A stretch of DNA of 23,686 nucleotides from an uncultured bacterium (GCA_900314375.1 OMVC01000203.1:1-23686); one strand, 5' to 3'; positions 8,350 through 16,346 are shown, counted from the stretch's first letter. Made by a program: numbers and translations. The notes: generated from the sequence alone by a model not told the origin.

Positions 8350-10539
8350 CTATGCAACGTTATTATTGACACAATATGTAATAAAGTTTGATATATCTTC
8401 GGTAGTTCCGTTTGCAAACAAATCAGAAACATTAGCGAAATTATCCTCCTGACATAGCCATTGAGCTACATGACTGCCAATTTCACGTACTGTAGACTCA
8501 TTTAAATATGACATTAATGTTCCGGATATATTACTTTTTCCTACCATTACTTTTTCAATATAACCTTCACCTTTTTTGTTATTACCATCTTGAGTTTCTA
8601 TATATTGGTTCATGGAACCATCATATTTTGCAAAGAAGTTATCAATCTTTATGCAGCCTTTATTGGTTTTATCAAATAAGAATAGAGCACAAGAATTAAC
8701 ATTACCATAGCCGGCTGTATAAGCTTCTTCTTTATAGTCTGCCATAAAGATAATATTGCCCTTCTTGGCTCCTGTAATTGTCAGGATATCACCGCTTCCG
8801 CCATCGTCGGAAATACTGATTCTTTTATTTATTGCATTAACAGTGTAGCTATCTTTTTTAGATGCTCCTTTATCAGTGATTTTAACATTTGAAGATGTAA
8901 TCTTATATGTGTCAGTTCCGCCATTATCAGTGATTGTGGCATTTGATGATGAAATCTTATATGTTTCATTTCCGCCTGCGTCGTTAATACTTGCGGTGGA
9001 ATTTGCTATATTATATGCATCAACAGATGATTTAAGGTCTGTTATCTCAACATTTGCGTATTTTAATGTATAATTATCTTTTCCGCCTTCATCATAAACA
9101 TACGAAGGAGCTTTTTGTGAATATGAGAAATTGTATTTGTCATTTCCTGCAGCATCAGTAATGTCAACTCCGGAATTTGTTACGTTATACTTGTCATTTG
9201 CAAGAGTGTAGTCCATCTTTTTGCCGACTTTTTCTGCTTTACCAAAATCATTAATTTCTGCCCAGCCGGTATTTTTGATATTATATACATCATTGAGGCG
9301 ATAATCATAAATATCTATACTCTCTACCTCATTCAAATTGTAAGTTTCTTTTCCGTAGTAATCATCAATACTGTTTGTGGAGCCGTCATCGGTTATATAA
9401 TTCAGGTTGTATTTATCATTACCGCCGGCTTTTGAACCATCTTGTCCGTCTTTGATTACTAATTTTGAAAGGTTATGAGAAATATTATATGTGTCTTTAC
9501 CTGCTAAATCGGTAATTTCAGTTTTCTTACCTGCCTTTAGTGTGTAGGTGTCATTGCCTTTTGCTTCTGTAATATCGGTATAGTATACAGAATTAAACTT
9601 ATATTTATCATTGCCTGCTTTATCATCGATAATAACATCCTCATCACTATACATAAACGAATAGCTATCATTACCTTTTTGGTCTGTTATCTCTACATCA
9701 CAATAAGCATTTACGGCATTATATTTATCGTTTCCTGCATTATCCGTTATAAAGACTTCTTCATCATTATATGATATGTTATAAGAATCATTACCTGCAG
9801 AATCTGTTATATATACATAATCATAATTGTATGTAATATCGTATTTGTCATTCCCCTTTTTGTCAGTAATGGTAATATCATCATTAGTATAATAAATATT
9901 ATACTTGTCGTTGCCTGCTCTATCTTCTATGTCTACCCTATTAGATCTATTTAGAACGTAATTATCATTACCTTTGAAGTCAAAAATATGAGCTTTAGAA
10001 CCGTTTGTCACCCTGTATTTGTCATTACCTGCAAAATCACCTATTACCGGTATTGAACCATAAACTGCCGTAATATTATAAGTATCATTTCCGCCCAGCT
10101 CGTAAATACCATCGGACTCTTTGTTTGTTATCAAATCATAGTAATTATTACCTTTTTTACCTATGATTCCGTATTTAGATGCATTACTCAATGTATATCC
10201 GCTACTAAAATCAATAACTGAAGCCATGCTTGCTACCCTTTCAGGACTTATTGGACCAAAACTACTTGGATCATTTAATAGGGTATTATTGCTCGGATAA
10301 TATTTGTAATAATTAGTGATTTTGGTTGTAATTGTTTTTCCGCTCTCAGAAACAGTATATATCATCAAATTATTTCCGCTTTTTTCGTAAACACTCATGT
10401 AACCTACTTGTGCCGCAATATTAAAGTGTACCCCTTTAGCAATCTTACTGCTTGAAATGGTATAGACCATGTCCTTTGACTTACTGTTTAATTTGATTGT
10501 GTAAGTCCCTTTTTTTGTAATTTTCTTTGTTGTTGCCAT
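8350..10539 (-). CDS. Large GND-x-Y repeat protein, probable T1SS substrate (RTX-like beta-roll)
   Basis: 729 aa from the ATG at 10539, which has an AAGGAGA SD 9 nt upstream; an in-frame ATG at 10617 lies in the leader and is less likely. There is no signal peptide. Residues ~1-125 (MATTKKITKKGTYTIKL...) precede about 22 imperfect repeats of ~18-20 residues, consensus D-x-x-G-N-D-x-Y-x-hydrophobic-x5-8-I-x-D, ending near residue 590 at GSGDILTI. This resembles RTX nonapeptides (GGxGxDxUx) and the GGNDTY form of cyanobacterial RTX proteins, but each repeat has only one Gly-Asn-Asp turn. A non-repeat C-terminal domain (~590-729) follows, ending VSDLFANGTTEDISNF and then ITYCVNNNVA, which could hold the uncleaved C-terminal secretion signal. 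Its convergent position next to a complete T1SS supports export by that system. Binding of Ca2+ is inferred. Confidence 0.8.
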   Translation of the reverse strand: MATTKKITKKGTYTIKLNSKSKDMVYTISSSKIAKGVHFNIAAQVGYMSVYEKSGNNLMIYTVSESGKTITTKITNYYKYYPSNNTLLNDPSSFGPISPERVASMASVIDFSSGYTLSNASKYGIIGKKGNNYYDLITNKESDGIYELGGNDTYNITAVYGSIPVIGDFAGNDKYRVTNGSKAHIFDFKGNDNYVLNRSNRVDIEDRAGNDKYNIYYTNDDITITDKKGNDKYDITYNYDYVYITDSAGNDSYNISYNDEEVFITDNAGNDKYNAVNAYCDVEITDQKGNDSYSFMYSDEDVIIDDKAGNDKYKFNSVYYTDITEAKGNDTYTLKAGKKTEITDLAGKDTYNISHNLSKLVIKDGQDGSKAGGNDKYNLNYITDDGSTNSIDDYYGKETYNLNEVESIDIYDYRLNDVYNIKNTGWAEINDFGKAEKVGKKMDYTLANDKYNVTNSGVDITDAAGNDKYNFSYSQKAPSYVYDEGGKDNYTLKYANVEITDLKSSVDAYNIANSTASINDAGGNETYKISSSNATITDNGGTDTYKITSSNVKITDKGASKKDSYTVNAINKRISISDDGGSGDILTITGAKKGNIIFMADYKEEAYTAGYGNVNSCALFLFDKTNKGCIKIDNFFAKYDGSMNQYIETQDGNNKKGEGYIEKVMVGKSNISGTLMSYLNESTVREIGSHVAQWLCQEDNFANVSDLFANGTTEDISNFITYCVNNNVA
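8765..10110 (-). repeat. Tandem protein-coding repeat array (~57-60 bp unit)
   Basis: Within the probable substrate gene, about 22 degenerate units encode GND-x-Y turns, for example GNDKYNIYYTNDDITITDKK, GNDSYNISYNDEEVFITDNA and GNETYKISSSNATITDNG. Unit length is mostly 18-20 codons, with a few longer units (for example near 9200-9270 and 9440-9470) carrying insertions. Divergence is high at DNA level, so this is an old array and not a recent expansion. Confidence 0.8.
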
Positions 10540-10718
10540 AAAATCTTTCTCCTTTATTTGTAAATTGTAATTTTTATACGAAAAAATCCTGCATGAAAAT
10601 TTGATGTATTCATGCAAGTCATGTTATTTAACTCATTGCCCATACTATAGTGTGGGTTTGAGCCATATTTAACAACTCCTTAATCTTAATTCCAGTAAAA
10701 TATTTTTCAATTATATCA
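10540..10718 (-). promoter_or_regulatory. Promoter and structured leader of the substrate gene
   Basis: An extended -10 TG-A-TATAAT (10710-10718) starts a leader of ~160 nt. In order it holds GGAATTAAGA (10684-10693), an AAGGAG SD (10676-10681) serving a 12-codon ORF (10628-10666), a hairpin with TGCATGAA/TTCATGCA arms (10590-10597/10609-10616), GGATTTT (10583-10589) and the gene SD. The same ordered elements recur before the remnant gene at 16598, which supports a conserved regulatory leader. No known riboswitch class was recognised. Confidence 0.5.
10628..10666 (-). CDS. Possible 12-residue leader peptide
   Basis: ATG at 10666 is preceded by AAGGAG at a 9-nt spacing and reads MAQTHTIVWAMS before TAA. 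The SD is as good as that of the main gene, so translation is plausible. The ATGGC start is conserved in the second leader (16516), but there the frame stops after two codons (ATG-GCC-TAA), so the peptide itself is not conserved. It may act through ribosome position, or ATGGC may be part of an RNA structure. Confidence 0.3.
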   Translation of the reverse strand: MAQTHTIVWAMS

Positions 10719-10796
10719 TATTGTATAAAAATAGCTATAATATATTAATTTATATAAATAAAAATCCGATAAGTTCATTGTAAATGGAAAATTAGT

Positions 10797-10821
10797 AACA
10801 GGATTAATGGTGTAATCTGTT
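10797..10821 (-). terminator. Weak hairpin at the end of the cation exporter gene
   Basis: On the minus strand AACAGATTA pairs with TAATCCTGTT with one bulged base and a 6-nt loop. It overlaps the TAA stop and is followed by ACTAATTTTCC, which is only a modest T-tract. Confidence 0.35.
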
Positions 10822-11713
10822 ATAATTTCTCATTTTCTATCATTATCATAGGTTCAGCATGGATAGATATTGAACAATTCGGGTAAATTTTTCTTATGCT
10901 TTGTTCTATTTCGTCGCAAATCTTATGACATTCACAAATTGTGGTATCTTTTTTGAATTGCAAAGTGAGGTTTATATCCTTTGTGGGACCAAGTCTGCGA
11001 GCTTTTATCCCATGAATTTTTAATTTAGTGATGCCTGAATAATTATTTATAATTTGCTCGATTTGTTTGATGTCTTCTTCAGGCAGGGAATGATCAAGCA
11101 GATTCATCCAGGATTTGTTTGTTATTGTGTGACCTGTTCTGAATATAAAAGCCGCAACTAAAATTGCGATTATCGGATCAAGTGCGTGATTGCCTGTTAT
11201 TTTAATCAACAATAAACCTATTAAAACTCCCAGAGATGAATATACATCCGTTCTTAAATGTTGTCCGTCAGCGTATAGTGATATTGAATCGGAAGTTTTT
11301 GCAACTTTAAAAATATAAGAACTTACGAGAAAATTCATAACGACAGCTACAGACATTACGATTATTCCGAGGGAGTTTTCAGTTTCTGACGGTATGCCTA
11401 ATACAATTTTTTTTGTCGCTTTGAATATTATAAAAATTGCAGCCGAAATTATTAATAATCCTTCAATAAAACCTGCCATATCTTCGTATTTTCCATGTCC
11501 GTAAGGATGGTCATCATCTGCAGGCTCGCTTGATTTAACCACTGAAAAATAGGTAATAATTGAGGCAAGGAAGTCACTTAATGAATGAATTGCTTCAGAT
11601 ATAATACTCAAACTTCCGCTAATAATTCCTACTATCAGTTTTAGCGTTGTTAAAAATATATTTGATGTTATTGATATGCTTGCTGCTAATTTTTTCTTTT
11701 TATTCGTATCCAT
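10820..11713 (-). CDS. Cation diffusion facilitator (CDF) divalent metal exporter
   Basis: 297 aa, normal CDF length. It should export Zn2+ or another divalent metal in exchange for protons across the inner membrane. Six membrane spans are expected in ~10-190. The transport site appears as H43/D47 (SEAIHSLSDF) and H152/D156 (ADGQHLRTD). The His-Asp/His-Asp combination is typical of Zn-selective members, whereas FieF/YiiP has Asp at the first position. HPYGHGKYED (~69-78) is the conserved cytosolic loop. The C-terminal ~210-297 forms the cytoplasmic metallochaperone-like domain with several His/Cys (CECHKIC). No SD precedes ATG 11713; the start codon sits inside a TATCCATA/TATGGATA hairpin (11707-11726). 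Confidence 0.92.
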   Translation of the reverse strand: MDTNKKKKLAASISITSNIFLTTLKLIVGIISGSLSIISEAIHSLSDFLASIITYFSVVKSSEPADDDHPYGHGKYEDMAGFIEGLLIISAAIFIIFKATKKIVLGIPSETENSLGIIVMSVAVVMNFLVSSYIFKVAKTSDSISLYADGQHLRTDVYSSLGVLIGLLLIKITGNHALDPIIAILVAAFIFRTGHTITNKSWMNLLDHSLPEEDIKQIEQIINNYSGITKLKIHGIKARRLGPTKDINLTLQFKKDTTICECHKICDEIEQSIRKIYPNCSISIHAEPMIMIENEKL

Positions 11714-11723
11714 ACTAATATGG

Positions 11724-11732
11724 ATAATAACA
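11724..11732 (-). promoter_or_regulatory. Extended -10 for the CDF gene
   Basis: On the minus strand TG-T-TATTAT, with the hexamer at 11724-11729, lies 10 nt before the ATG. The predicted 5' leader is about 4 nt and has no SD. A convincing -35 is not seen. Confidence 0.4.
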
Positions 11733-11764
11733 TATTATTAAAAAAAGTGGTATATATTTTCTTG

Positions 11765-11773
11765 TGGTATAAT
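11765..11773 (+). promoter_or_regulatory. Extended -10 for the small lytic transglycosylase
   Basis: TG-G-TATAAT, hexamer at 11768-11773, ends 8 nt before the first ATG (11782). The transcript would start at or next to that codon. GAGG at 11784-11787 could instead serve the in-frame ATG at 11794. Confidence 0.55.
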
Positions 11774-11781
11774 AAACAAAA

Positions 11782-12261
11782 ATGAGGGTTTATATGTTTA
11801 TGAAAAATATTTTAAGAATTTTATTTTCTGTGATTTTGTGTATTTTTGTTTCTTTATCATCTTTTGGGGCAACGAGCGATGAAATTAAACAGAATATTAT
11901 TACTCAAGCAAAATCAATGGGTGTTGATCCTGCGATTGTTCTGAGTATTGCTAAAACAGAGTCAGGGTTTAATCAAAATATAAAAAGTGCAAGCGGCCAT
12001 GTCGGGGTGTTCCAATTATCTCCGGCAACGGCAAAAACTATGGGACTTAATGCTTATGAATTGAACGACAATATAAAAGGCGGAATAACTTATTATAAAA
12101 ATATGTATAATAAGTTTGGTTCTATGGAGCTTGCGGTTGCAGCTTATCAAGTGGAACCTCTAAATATTTCCCGTAACGGCAATAAAGTTCCGGGATATTC
12201 CAGGTCTTTTGTTTCAAGAATAATGGCGGATTATAAAGTATATAAAAATGCCGGCTTGTAG
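11782..12261 (+). CDS. Small secreted lytic transglycosylase (SLT domain)
   Basis: 159 aa from the first ATG; ATG 11794 (155 aa, preceded by GAGG at 6 nt) or ATG 11800 (153 aa) are equally reasonable. A signal peptide (MKNILRILFSVILCIFVSLS, likely cleaved after SFGA) is followed by a minimal SLT domain: catalytic Glu60 in AKTESGFN, GHVGVFQLSPATAKTMG, the NIKGGITYYKNMY helix and AVAAYQ. The usual AYNAG motif reads AYQVEP, so substrate contacts at that loop may differ. It probably remodels peptidoglycan in the periplasm. It is divergent from the CDF gene and ends 1 nt from the convergent acetyltransferase gene, with no terminator hairpin visible between them. Confidence 0.88.
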   Translation: MRVYMFMKNILRILFSVILCIFVSLSSFGATSDEIKQNIITQAKSMGVDPAIVLSIAKTESGFNQNIKSASGHVGVFQLSPATAKTMGLNAYELNDNIKGGITYYKNMYNKFGSMELAVAAYQVEPLNISRNGNKVPGYSRSFVSRIMADYKVYKNAGL

Positions 12262-12262
12262 G

Positions 12263-12835
12263 TTATTGTTTTACTTGTCTTAAAATTTTAGCGGGTATCC
12301 CTGCAACAATAGTATTTTTAGGTACATCTTTAGTAACTAAAGCGTTAGCACCTACAATTGCGCCGTCACCTATTGTAACTCCGGAAAGAATTGTGGCATT
12401 TGAGCCTATCCAAACATTATCTCCTATGTTTATAGGTTTAGGGAAAATGTTTTGTCTGTATTGGGGGCGTTCGTCGTGGTTTAATGTCGCCAGTGTAACG
12501 TTATGACCGATTAAAACTCCGTTACCAATCGTAATTCCGCCTTGGTCTTGAAACTTGCAACAAGCGTTTATAAAAACATTCTTGCCAACCTTTATGTTAA
12601 CTCCGCAATCAGTGTAAAAAGGCGGAAATAACCTAAATGAAGAATCAACTTCTTTTTGGGTAAGTTTTGAAAATAAATCAACAATTTCTTCCGGAGTATG
12701 GTATTTAGTGTTTATTTCCATTGTAATTTTTATTGCTTCTTGGCTTAATTTATTGAAAAGTTCAAGCATTTTTCCTTCTACAACTTTTCCGCTTGCCATC
12801 TGTTCATAAAAATTTTGCAGTTTATCTTTATTCAT
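12263..12835 (-). CDS. Left-handed beta-helix sugar O-acetyltransferase (maltose/galactoside acetyltransferase family)
   Basis: 190 aa. It transfers acetyl from acetyl-CoA to a sugar hydroxyl. The helical N-terminal cap (~1-65) is followed by hexapeptide repeats (VNIKVGKNVFINACCKF, GGITIGNGVLIGHNVTLAT, INIGDNVWIGSNATILSGV, TIGDGAIVGANALVTKDV). His120 in ATLNHD is the expected catalytic base, and the end (PKNTIVAGIPAKILR) is the typical acetyl-CoA-binding tail. It is the last gene of the GH35 operon, 2 nt after the reductase stop and with a weak SD, so it is probably translationally coupled. Acetylation of the sugar released by the glycosidase is a plausible but untested role. Confidence 0.9.
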   Translation of the reverse strand: MNKDKLQNFYEQMASGKVVEGKMLELFNKLSQEAIKITMEINTKYHTPEEIVDLFSKLTQKEVDSSFRLFPPFYTDCGVNIKVGKNVFINACCKFQDQGGITIGNGVLIGHNVTLATLNHDERPQYRQNIFPKPINIGDNVWIGSNATILSGVTIGDGAIVGANALVTKDVPKNTIVAGIPAKILRQVKQ

Positions 12836-12837
12836 AA

Positions 12838-13512
12838 TTATTCTTCAATTGCCATTTCTGTTAATTTTTTACCTAAATTGTATGCCGATTCCAAATCTTT
12901 CGGAAATTGGGTTTCCTGAACTTTTGTTTTGTGTTCTTCATCAAATAAATCGCAATTATATTTTGAAAAATCGGCAAATTGTTTTGTATCGTATGAATAC
13001 AAACCTTCGCAATATCCCATTATATGTTGTAAATTATTGACGCTTTCTCCCAATAATATCGGATAATTAATATCTTTTGCAAGTTCTTGAGGACAATTCA
13101 TTGTAAAAATTACCCCTGTAGGGATAGTTCTGCTTAACCTTCTTTTTAATCCTCCGTTTTCTCTGTCTACCATATATGTATGGTTTGCAAAAAGCAATCT
13201 TTCGACAAAACTTCTGAAAACTCCGGTCGGATATGAAAAATAAACAGGCGAACCAAGTATTATAGCATCAGCACTTATACATTTTTCCAGAATCGGTCTG
13301 ATATCATCTCTTAAAGCACAAACGCCTTCTGTCGTTGAGCCTTTTCGCTGGCAGGCAAAACAACTCATGCAACCTTTAAAATTATAGTCATAAAGATTGT
13401 AATACTCAACTTGTGCGCCGACAGATTCAGCACCTTGCTGTGCGCTTTTAAGCAGCTTGGCTGTATTAAAATTTTTTCTTGGACTGCCGTTTAATATAAC
13501 AACTTTTTTCAT
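12838..13512 (-). CDS. Flavodoxin-fold NAD(P)H-dependent FMN reductase with Cys cluster (iron-sulfur flavoprotein-like)
   Basis: 224 aa. MKKVVILNGSPRKNFNTAKLL at the N-terminus is the FMN phosphate-binding loop, and SADAIILGSPVYFSYPTG contributes to the flavin site. C48-x2-C51-x2-C54-x10-C65 (GCMSCFACQ...GVC) resembles the compact motif that binds a 4Fe-4S cluster in Isf-type flavoproteins, so a role in low-potential electron transfer or small-molecule reduction is likely. The substrate is unknown. It lies between the small CGDB/DUF6379-like gene (25-nt gap) and the acetyltransferase (2-nt gap) in the GH35 operon. The upstream SD is weak (GAGAGAG run). Confidence 0.87.
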   Translation of the reverse strand: MKKVVILNGSPRKNFNTAKLLKSAQQGAESVGAQVEYYNLYDYNFKGCMSCFACQRKGSTTEGVCALRDDIRPILEKCISADAIILGSPVYFSYPTGVFRSFVERLLFANHTYMVDRENGGLKRRLSRTIPTGVIFTMNCPQELAKDINYPILLGESVNNLQHIMGYCEGLYSYDTKQFADFSKYNCDLFDEEHKTKVQETQFPKDLESAYNLGKKLTEMAIEE

Positions 13513-13537
13513 TTCTCTCTCTTTCTTATCTGTTATT

Positions 13538-13906
13538 TTATGATAAAGTATCTTCGGCTTTTAGTTGAACTATCCCTGCTTCCGGATTTAGTGCTTCTAT
13601 GATGATTTTATTTATTCCTTCTTGAAGACAGTCTTGACCTGTCATAATAAGTGTTCCGGTTTGACCGAGTCTGAAAACGACAGGGTTGTCTTCAGAAACC
13701 TCTGTACCGATATATTCGGTATTATTGGTTATAAATTTTACGTCTTTTGGCTCAAATGTAACATCATTGATTTTTACATAATTAAATCCGCTTATAAGCC
13801 CAGGCCCCAGAATGTTTTTCAAATTTACGCTCGCTCCGTTCTCAAGTTTTTTTAGTGAACCTTTTTGGTAAATTCTCTTAATCAAAAATTCCGGTACTAT
13901 TGCCAT
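13538..13906 (-). CDS. Small protein resembling the C-glycoside deglycosidase beta subunit (DUF6379/CGDB-like)
   Basis: 122 aa, no signal peptide or membrane segment, predicted mostly beta. The central stretch YVKINDVTFEPKDVKFI followed by NNTEY resembles, from memory, the I-x-V-D-G-x-x-x-P-x-D-I-x-F-x-x-(N/G)-x-x-Y core of DUF6379/CGDB beta-subunits, and LQEGINKIIIEAL fits their C-terminal strand. This assignment was not checked by search. A good GGAG SD lies 7 nt before the ATG (13906). It is 15 nt downstream of the GH35 gene, suggesting a partner in glycoside breakdown, although the catalytic alpha-subunit of a C-deglycosidase is not in this window. Otherwise it is a conserved-looking hypothetical. 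Confidence 0.5.
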   Translation of the reverse strand: MAIVPEFLIKRIYQKGSLKKLENGASVNLKNILGPGLISGFNYVKINDVTFEPKDVKFITNNTEYIGTEVSEDNPVVFRLGQTGTLIMTGQDCLQEGINKIIIEALNPEAGIVQLKAEDTLS

Positions 13907-13921
13907 TTTTAACTCCTCGTA

Positions 13922-16342
13922 TCATTTGAATAACTGATATTGTTTAAATGTTCCTATTAATATTTTAACATTTTTTATATCAGATTTAAACCCCCATTTA
14001 GATTTAATATTTCTGTCTTTTTCCCATATGACAACTTCTAATTTGTTGTGCGGCTTTAGAAATTCATTTATCAGATAAAATTTATCCTGAACGCGGGTGC
14101 GTTTTATGTATCTGCCGATTTTTATTCCGTTTAGGAATATCGTTGCTCGTCTGCAGTCAAAATCTTCAAATGAAATATATTTTCCAAAAAATATGTTATC
14201 TTTTATATCAACATCAAAATTTGTTGTAATTTTGGTCAAATAAGGGTTTTCGCTTTCCCATTTTTTATCGCGTTCTATGGAAAGCTTTTCATTCACATAA
14301 AACTCGATTGGAATTTGCGGAGTTGTTTCAAAATGTACAAGTCCGCGCGGATTGTTTGTATCGCCTGAAAAACCTTTATCAAACCCTAAATTTTGAACTA
14401 ATACGGTAAGCTCATTTATTTCATTTTTTAAAATAGTTTTATTTAAAGGTATTGAAATGGTTTCGGGAACATCCTGAAGTTTTTCTATTTTGTAACTGTT
14501 GCGATTAAGAACTTCTTTACCGTTTATATAGACTGCAAAGAGATGTCGTGCACTCAATGTAATTTCTGTAAGAGTGTTTGGAAGTTTTGCTTTGTACCAG
14601 ACAAATTCATCATACATACCGCAAGAAAGTGAATCTGTTTTATCTTTGACCTTTTGCCAATTTGAATAATCATAATCAACATCAATTTCAGGTGAACAAA
14701 AATCAACTGATGATATTTTCAAAATTTCTTTTTTTGTTGTCGGTTTTAATTCATTTAAGACATAGTGTTTTTTTGCAAATTTATGTTTTAAATCGAAATA
14801 TGCAATTTCGGAATTTTCTTCAAGAGCAATTGCGCCGTTAGGTAATACATAATCTGCATTAAAAATAATTTTATTATCTAAAACCCAGCTCTTATCCGCT
14901 AATTGTTTTGAAATAAATACAAATTGAGTTGTTTTATTTTCATTTTTAAAAGTTAAGTGTTCAAAATTTTTTTTATTGCCCGATATAATTTCACCGTTTT
15001 TAAGATAAATATTTGCTTTGTTATCAGCAATCATAAATACGGCATCTTCATTTTCGTTCTGTAATCTTGTAAAAATTTCCAAATCGGAAAATTCTATTTC
15101 GCATCCTTTAAGCTTTAGGTTTACTGGACAAATTTTCATATCATAAGGACGTAATTTAATCTGTTTATCAAACGGAAGTTGAATGTCTGTTTCTTGCGGG
15201 TTCATATTCCTTATAAAAAGCCAATCGCAATCGTTTTCCAAATCGTGGCGCATCTTTACATAAATATTTTCCTGATAAAAATCAAAATCCTTCGGCTCTG
15301 TTTTGGTAAAACCAAAAGAATCTATAAAATAATTTATTGCTTTTGCTTTATAAAAATTGCTTTGCGGAACCCCAAATTCATCAATCGGTGCACAAAATTC
15401 ATAACTTGTATAAACTTCATCACAAGCTAAATTAGCCCAATTGGTACCTCCTACGGTCATATAATGATTAAATAACGTAACCCCTTGAGAGAGCGCGGTT
15501 TTTGTCATTATGTTTATATGCTCATCACCTAAAGCGTCGCGTATATGTTTGTACCCCGAACCGTCCCATTTATCAAACCATCCTGATTGCATTTCTGCAA
15601 TAAACGGCGGAGAATCTTCTTTTGCGCCTCTAAAGATTTCTTCAACATTATCTAAAGTATCAAAACAAAAATTATCCTGTTTCCAATTTTGGTTAGGGTT
15701 TATGTATGGGTATAAATCAAGAGCGTAAATGTCCACACAATCTGCCCACAACCCCGCAAAATATGCGTCATTATGAAAAATAGGACATTTTACTCCGCGT
15801 TCGCGCGCCATTTTGTATAATTCGCGCATATAGTCTTCTTCCATTGAATCTGTTGCATATTCATTTTCTATTTGAAAAAGTATTACATTGTCAAATTCGT
15901 TTATAACAGGAATAATTTGGTCATACCACTGCGCAATATATTCCATATATTTCGGAGAATATTTGTATTCTGTTCCGATTCTGTTGCGCGGAATAACTTC
16001 TTCATCTTTTAAAAGCCAAAACGGTAATCCGCCGGCATTGACTTCCCCATTAATAAACGGTCCCGGGCGTGCAATAATATATAATCCGCAATCCTTTGCT
16101 GCTTGAAGGATTTTTCTTACGTCTTTTATCCCTGTAAAATCGTATTTATCAGGAGCAGGGCTGTGGTAATTCCAATTGAAATAAATATCAACGGCATTGT
16201 ATCCGCCGGATTTCATTTTTTGAAATCTGTCGCGTGCCATTCCTTCCCCCGGAGTGCGGAAATAATGATACGCTCCGCTTTTTATAAATATGCGCTTACC
16301 GTCAATGATTAAGGAATATTTGTCGAAAGTTACTTCCATCAT
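13922..16342 (-). CDS. Glycoside hydrolase family 35 (beta-galactosidase-like)
   Basis: 806 aa. It should be a retaining exo-glycosidase, typically releasing terminal beta-galactose. The N-terminal TIM barrel (~10-340) contains SGAYHYFR, GGYNAVDIYFNWNYHSP, ARPGPFINGE and GGLPFWL. The acid/base is Glu161 in QIENEYA and the nucleophile Glu250 in FIAEMQSGW, then MTVGGTNW. Beta-rich C-terminal modules follow (~400-806), including a jelly-roll around IKIGRYIKRTRVQDKFYLI. There is no signal peptide, so it acts on imported oligosaccharides. It heads a four-gene operon with the CGDB-like protein, flavoprotein and acetyltransferase. The promoter TTGACC-16-TACAAT lies 4 nt before the first of two consecutive ATGs and no SD exists, suggesting leaderless translation. 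Confidence 0.93.
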   Translation of the reverse strand: MMEVTFDKYSLIIDGKRIFIKSGAYHYFRTPGEGMARDRFQKMKSGGYNAVDIYFNWNYHSPAPDKYDFTGIKDVRKILQAAKDCGLYIIARPGPFINGEVNAGGLPFWLLKDEEVIPRNRIGTEYKYSPKYMEYIAQWYDQIIPVINEFDNVILFQIENEYATDSMEEDYMRELYKMARERGVKCPIFHNDAYFAGLWADCVDIYALDLYPYINPNQNWKQDNFCFDTLDNVEEIFRGAKEDSPPFIAEMQSGWFDKWDGSGYKHIRDALGDEHINIMTKTALSQGVTLFNHYMTVGGTNWANLACDEVYTSYEFCAPIDEFGVPQSNFYKAKAINYFIDSFGFTKTEPKDFDFYQENIYVKMRHDLENDCDWLFIRNMNPQETDIQLPFDKQIKLRPYDMKICPVNLKLKGCEIEFSDLEIFTRLQNENEDAVFMIADNKANIYLKNGEIISGNKKNFEHLTFKNENKTTQFVFISKQLADKSWVLDNKIIFNADYVLPNGAIALEENSEIAYFDLKHKFAKKHYVLNELKPTTKKEILKISSVDFCSPEIDVDYDYSNWQKVKDKTDSLSCGMYDEFVWYKAKLPNTLTEITLSARHLFAVYINGKEVLNRNSYKIEKLQDVPETISIPLNKTILKNEINELTVLVQNLGFDKGFSGDTNNPRGLVHFETTPQIPIEFYVNEKLSIERDKKWESENPYLTKITTNFDVDIKDNIFFGKYISFEDFDCRRATIFLNGIKIGRYIKRTRVQDKFYLINEFLKPHNKLEVVIWEKDRNIKSKWGFKSDIKNVKILIGTFKQYQLFK

Positions 16343-16346
16343 TTTT

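Noticed and set aside
8876..9073. Plus-strand frame with repetitive hydrophobic sequence inside the substrate gene
   Set aside because: It is the antisense shadow of the tandem repeats, with no SD and no independent promoter.
8765..10110. Regular ~57-60-bp repeats suggesting a CRISPR-like or DNA satellite array
   Set aside because: The periodicity is explained by the codons of the GND-x-Y protein repeats. Units are degenerate at DNA level, there are no unique spacers, and the open reading frame is intact.
10540..10617. Upstream in-frame ATG at 10617 extending the substrate by 26 residues
   Set aside because: The extension runs through the leader hairpin and the SD, has no SD of its own, and the ATG at 10539 has an AAGGAGA site and a MAT start shared with the remnant at 16598.
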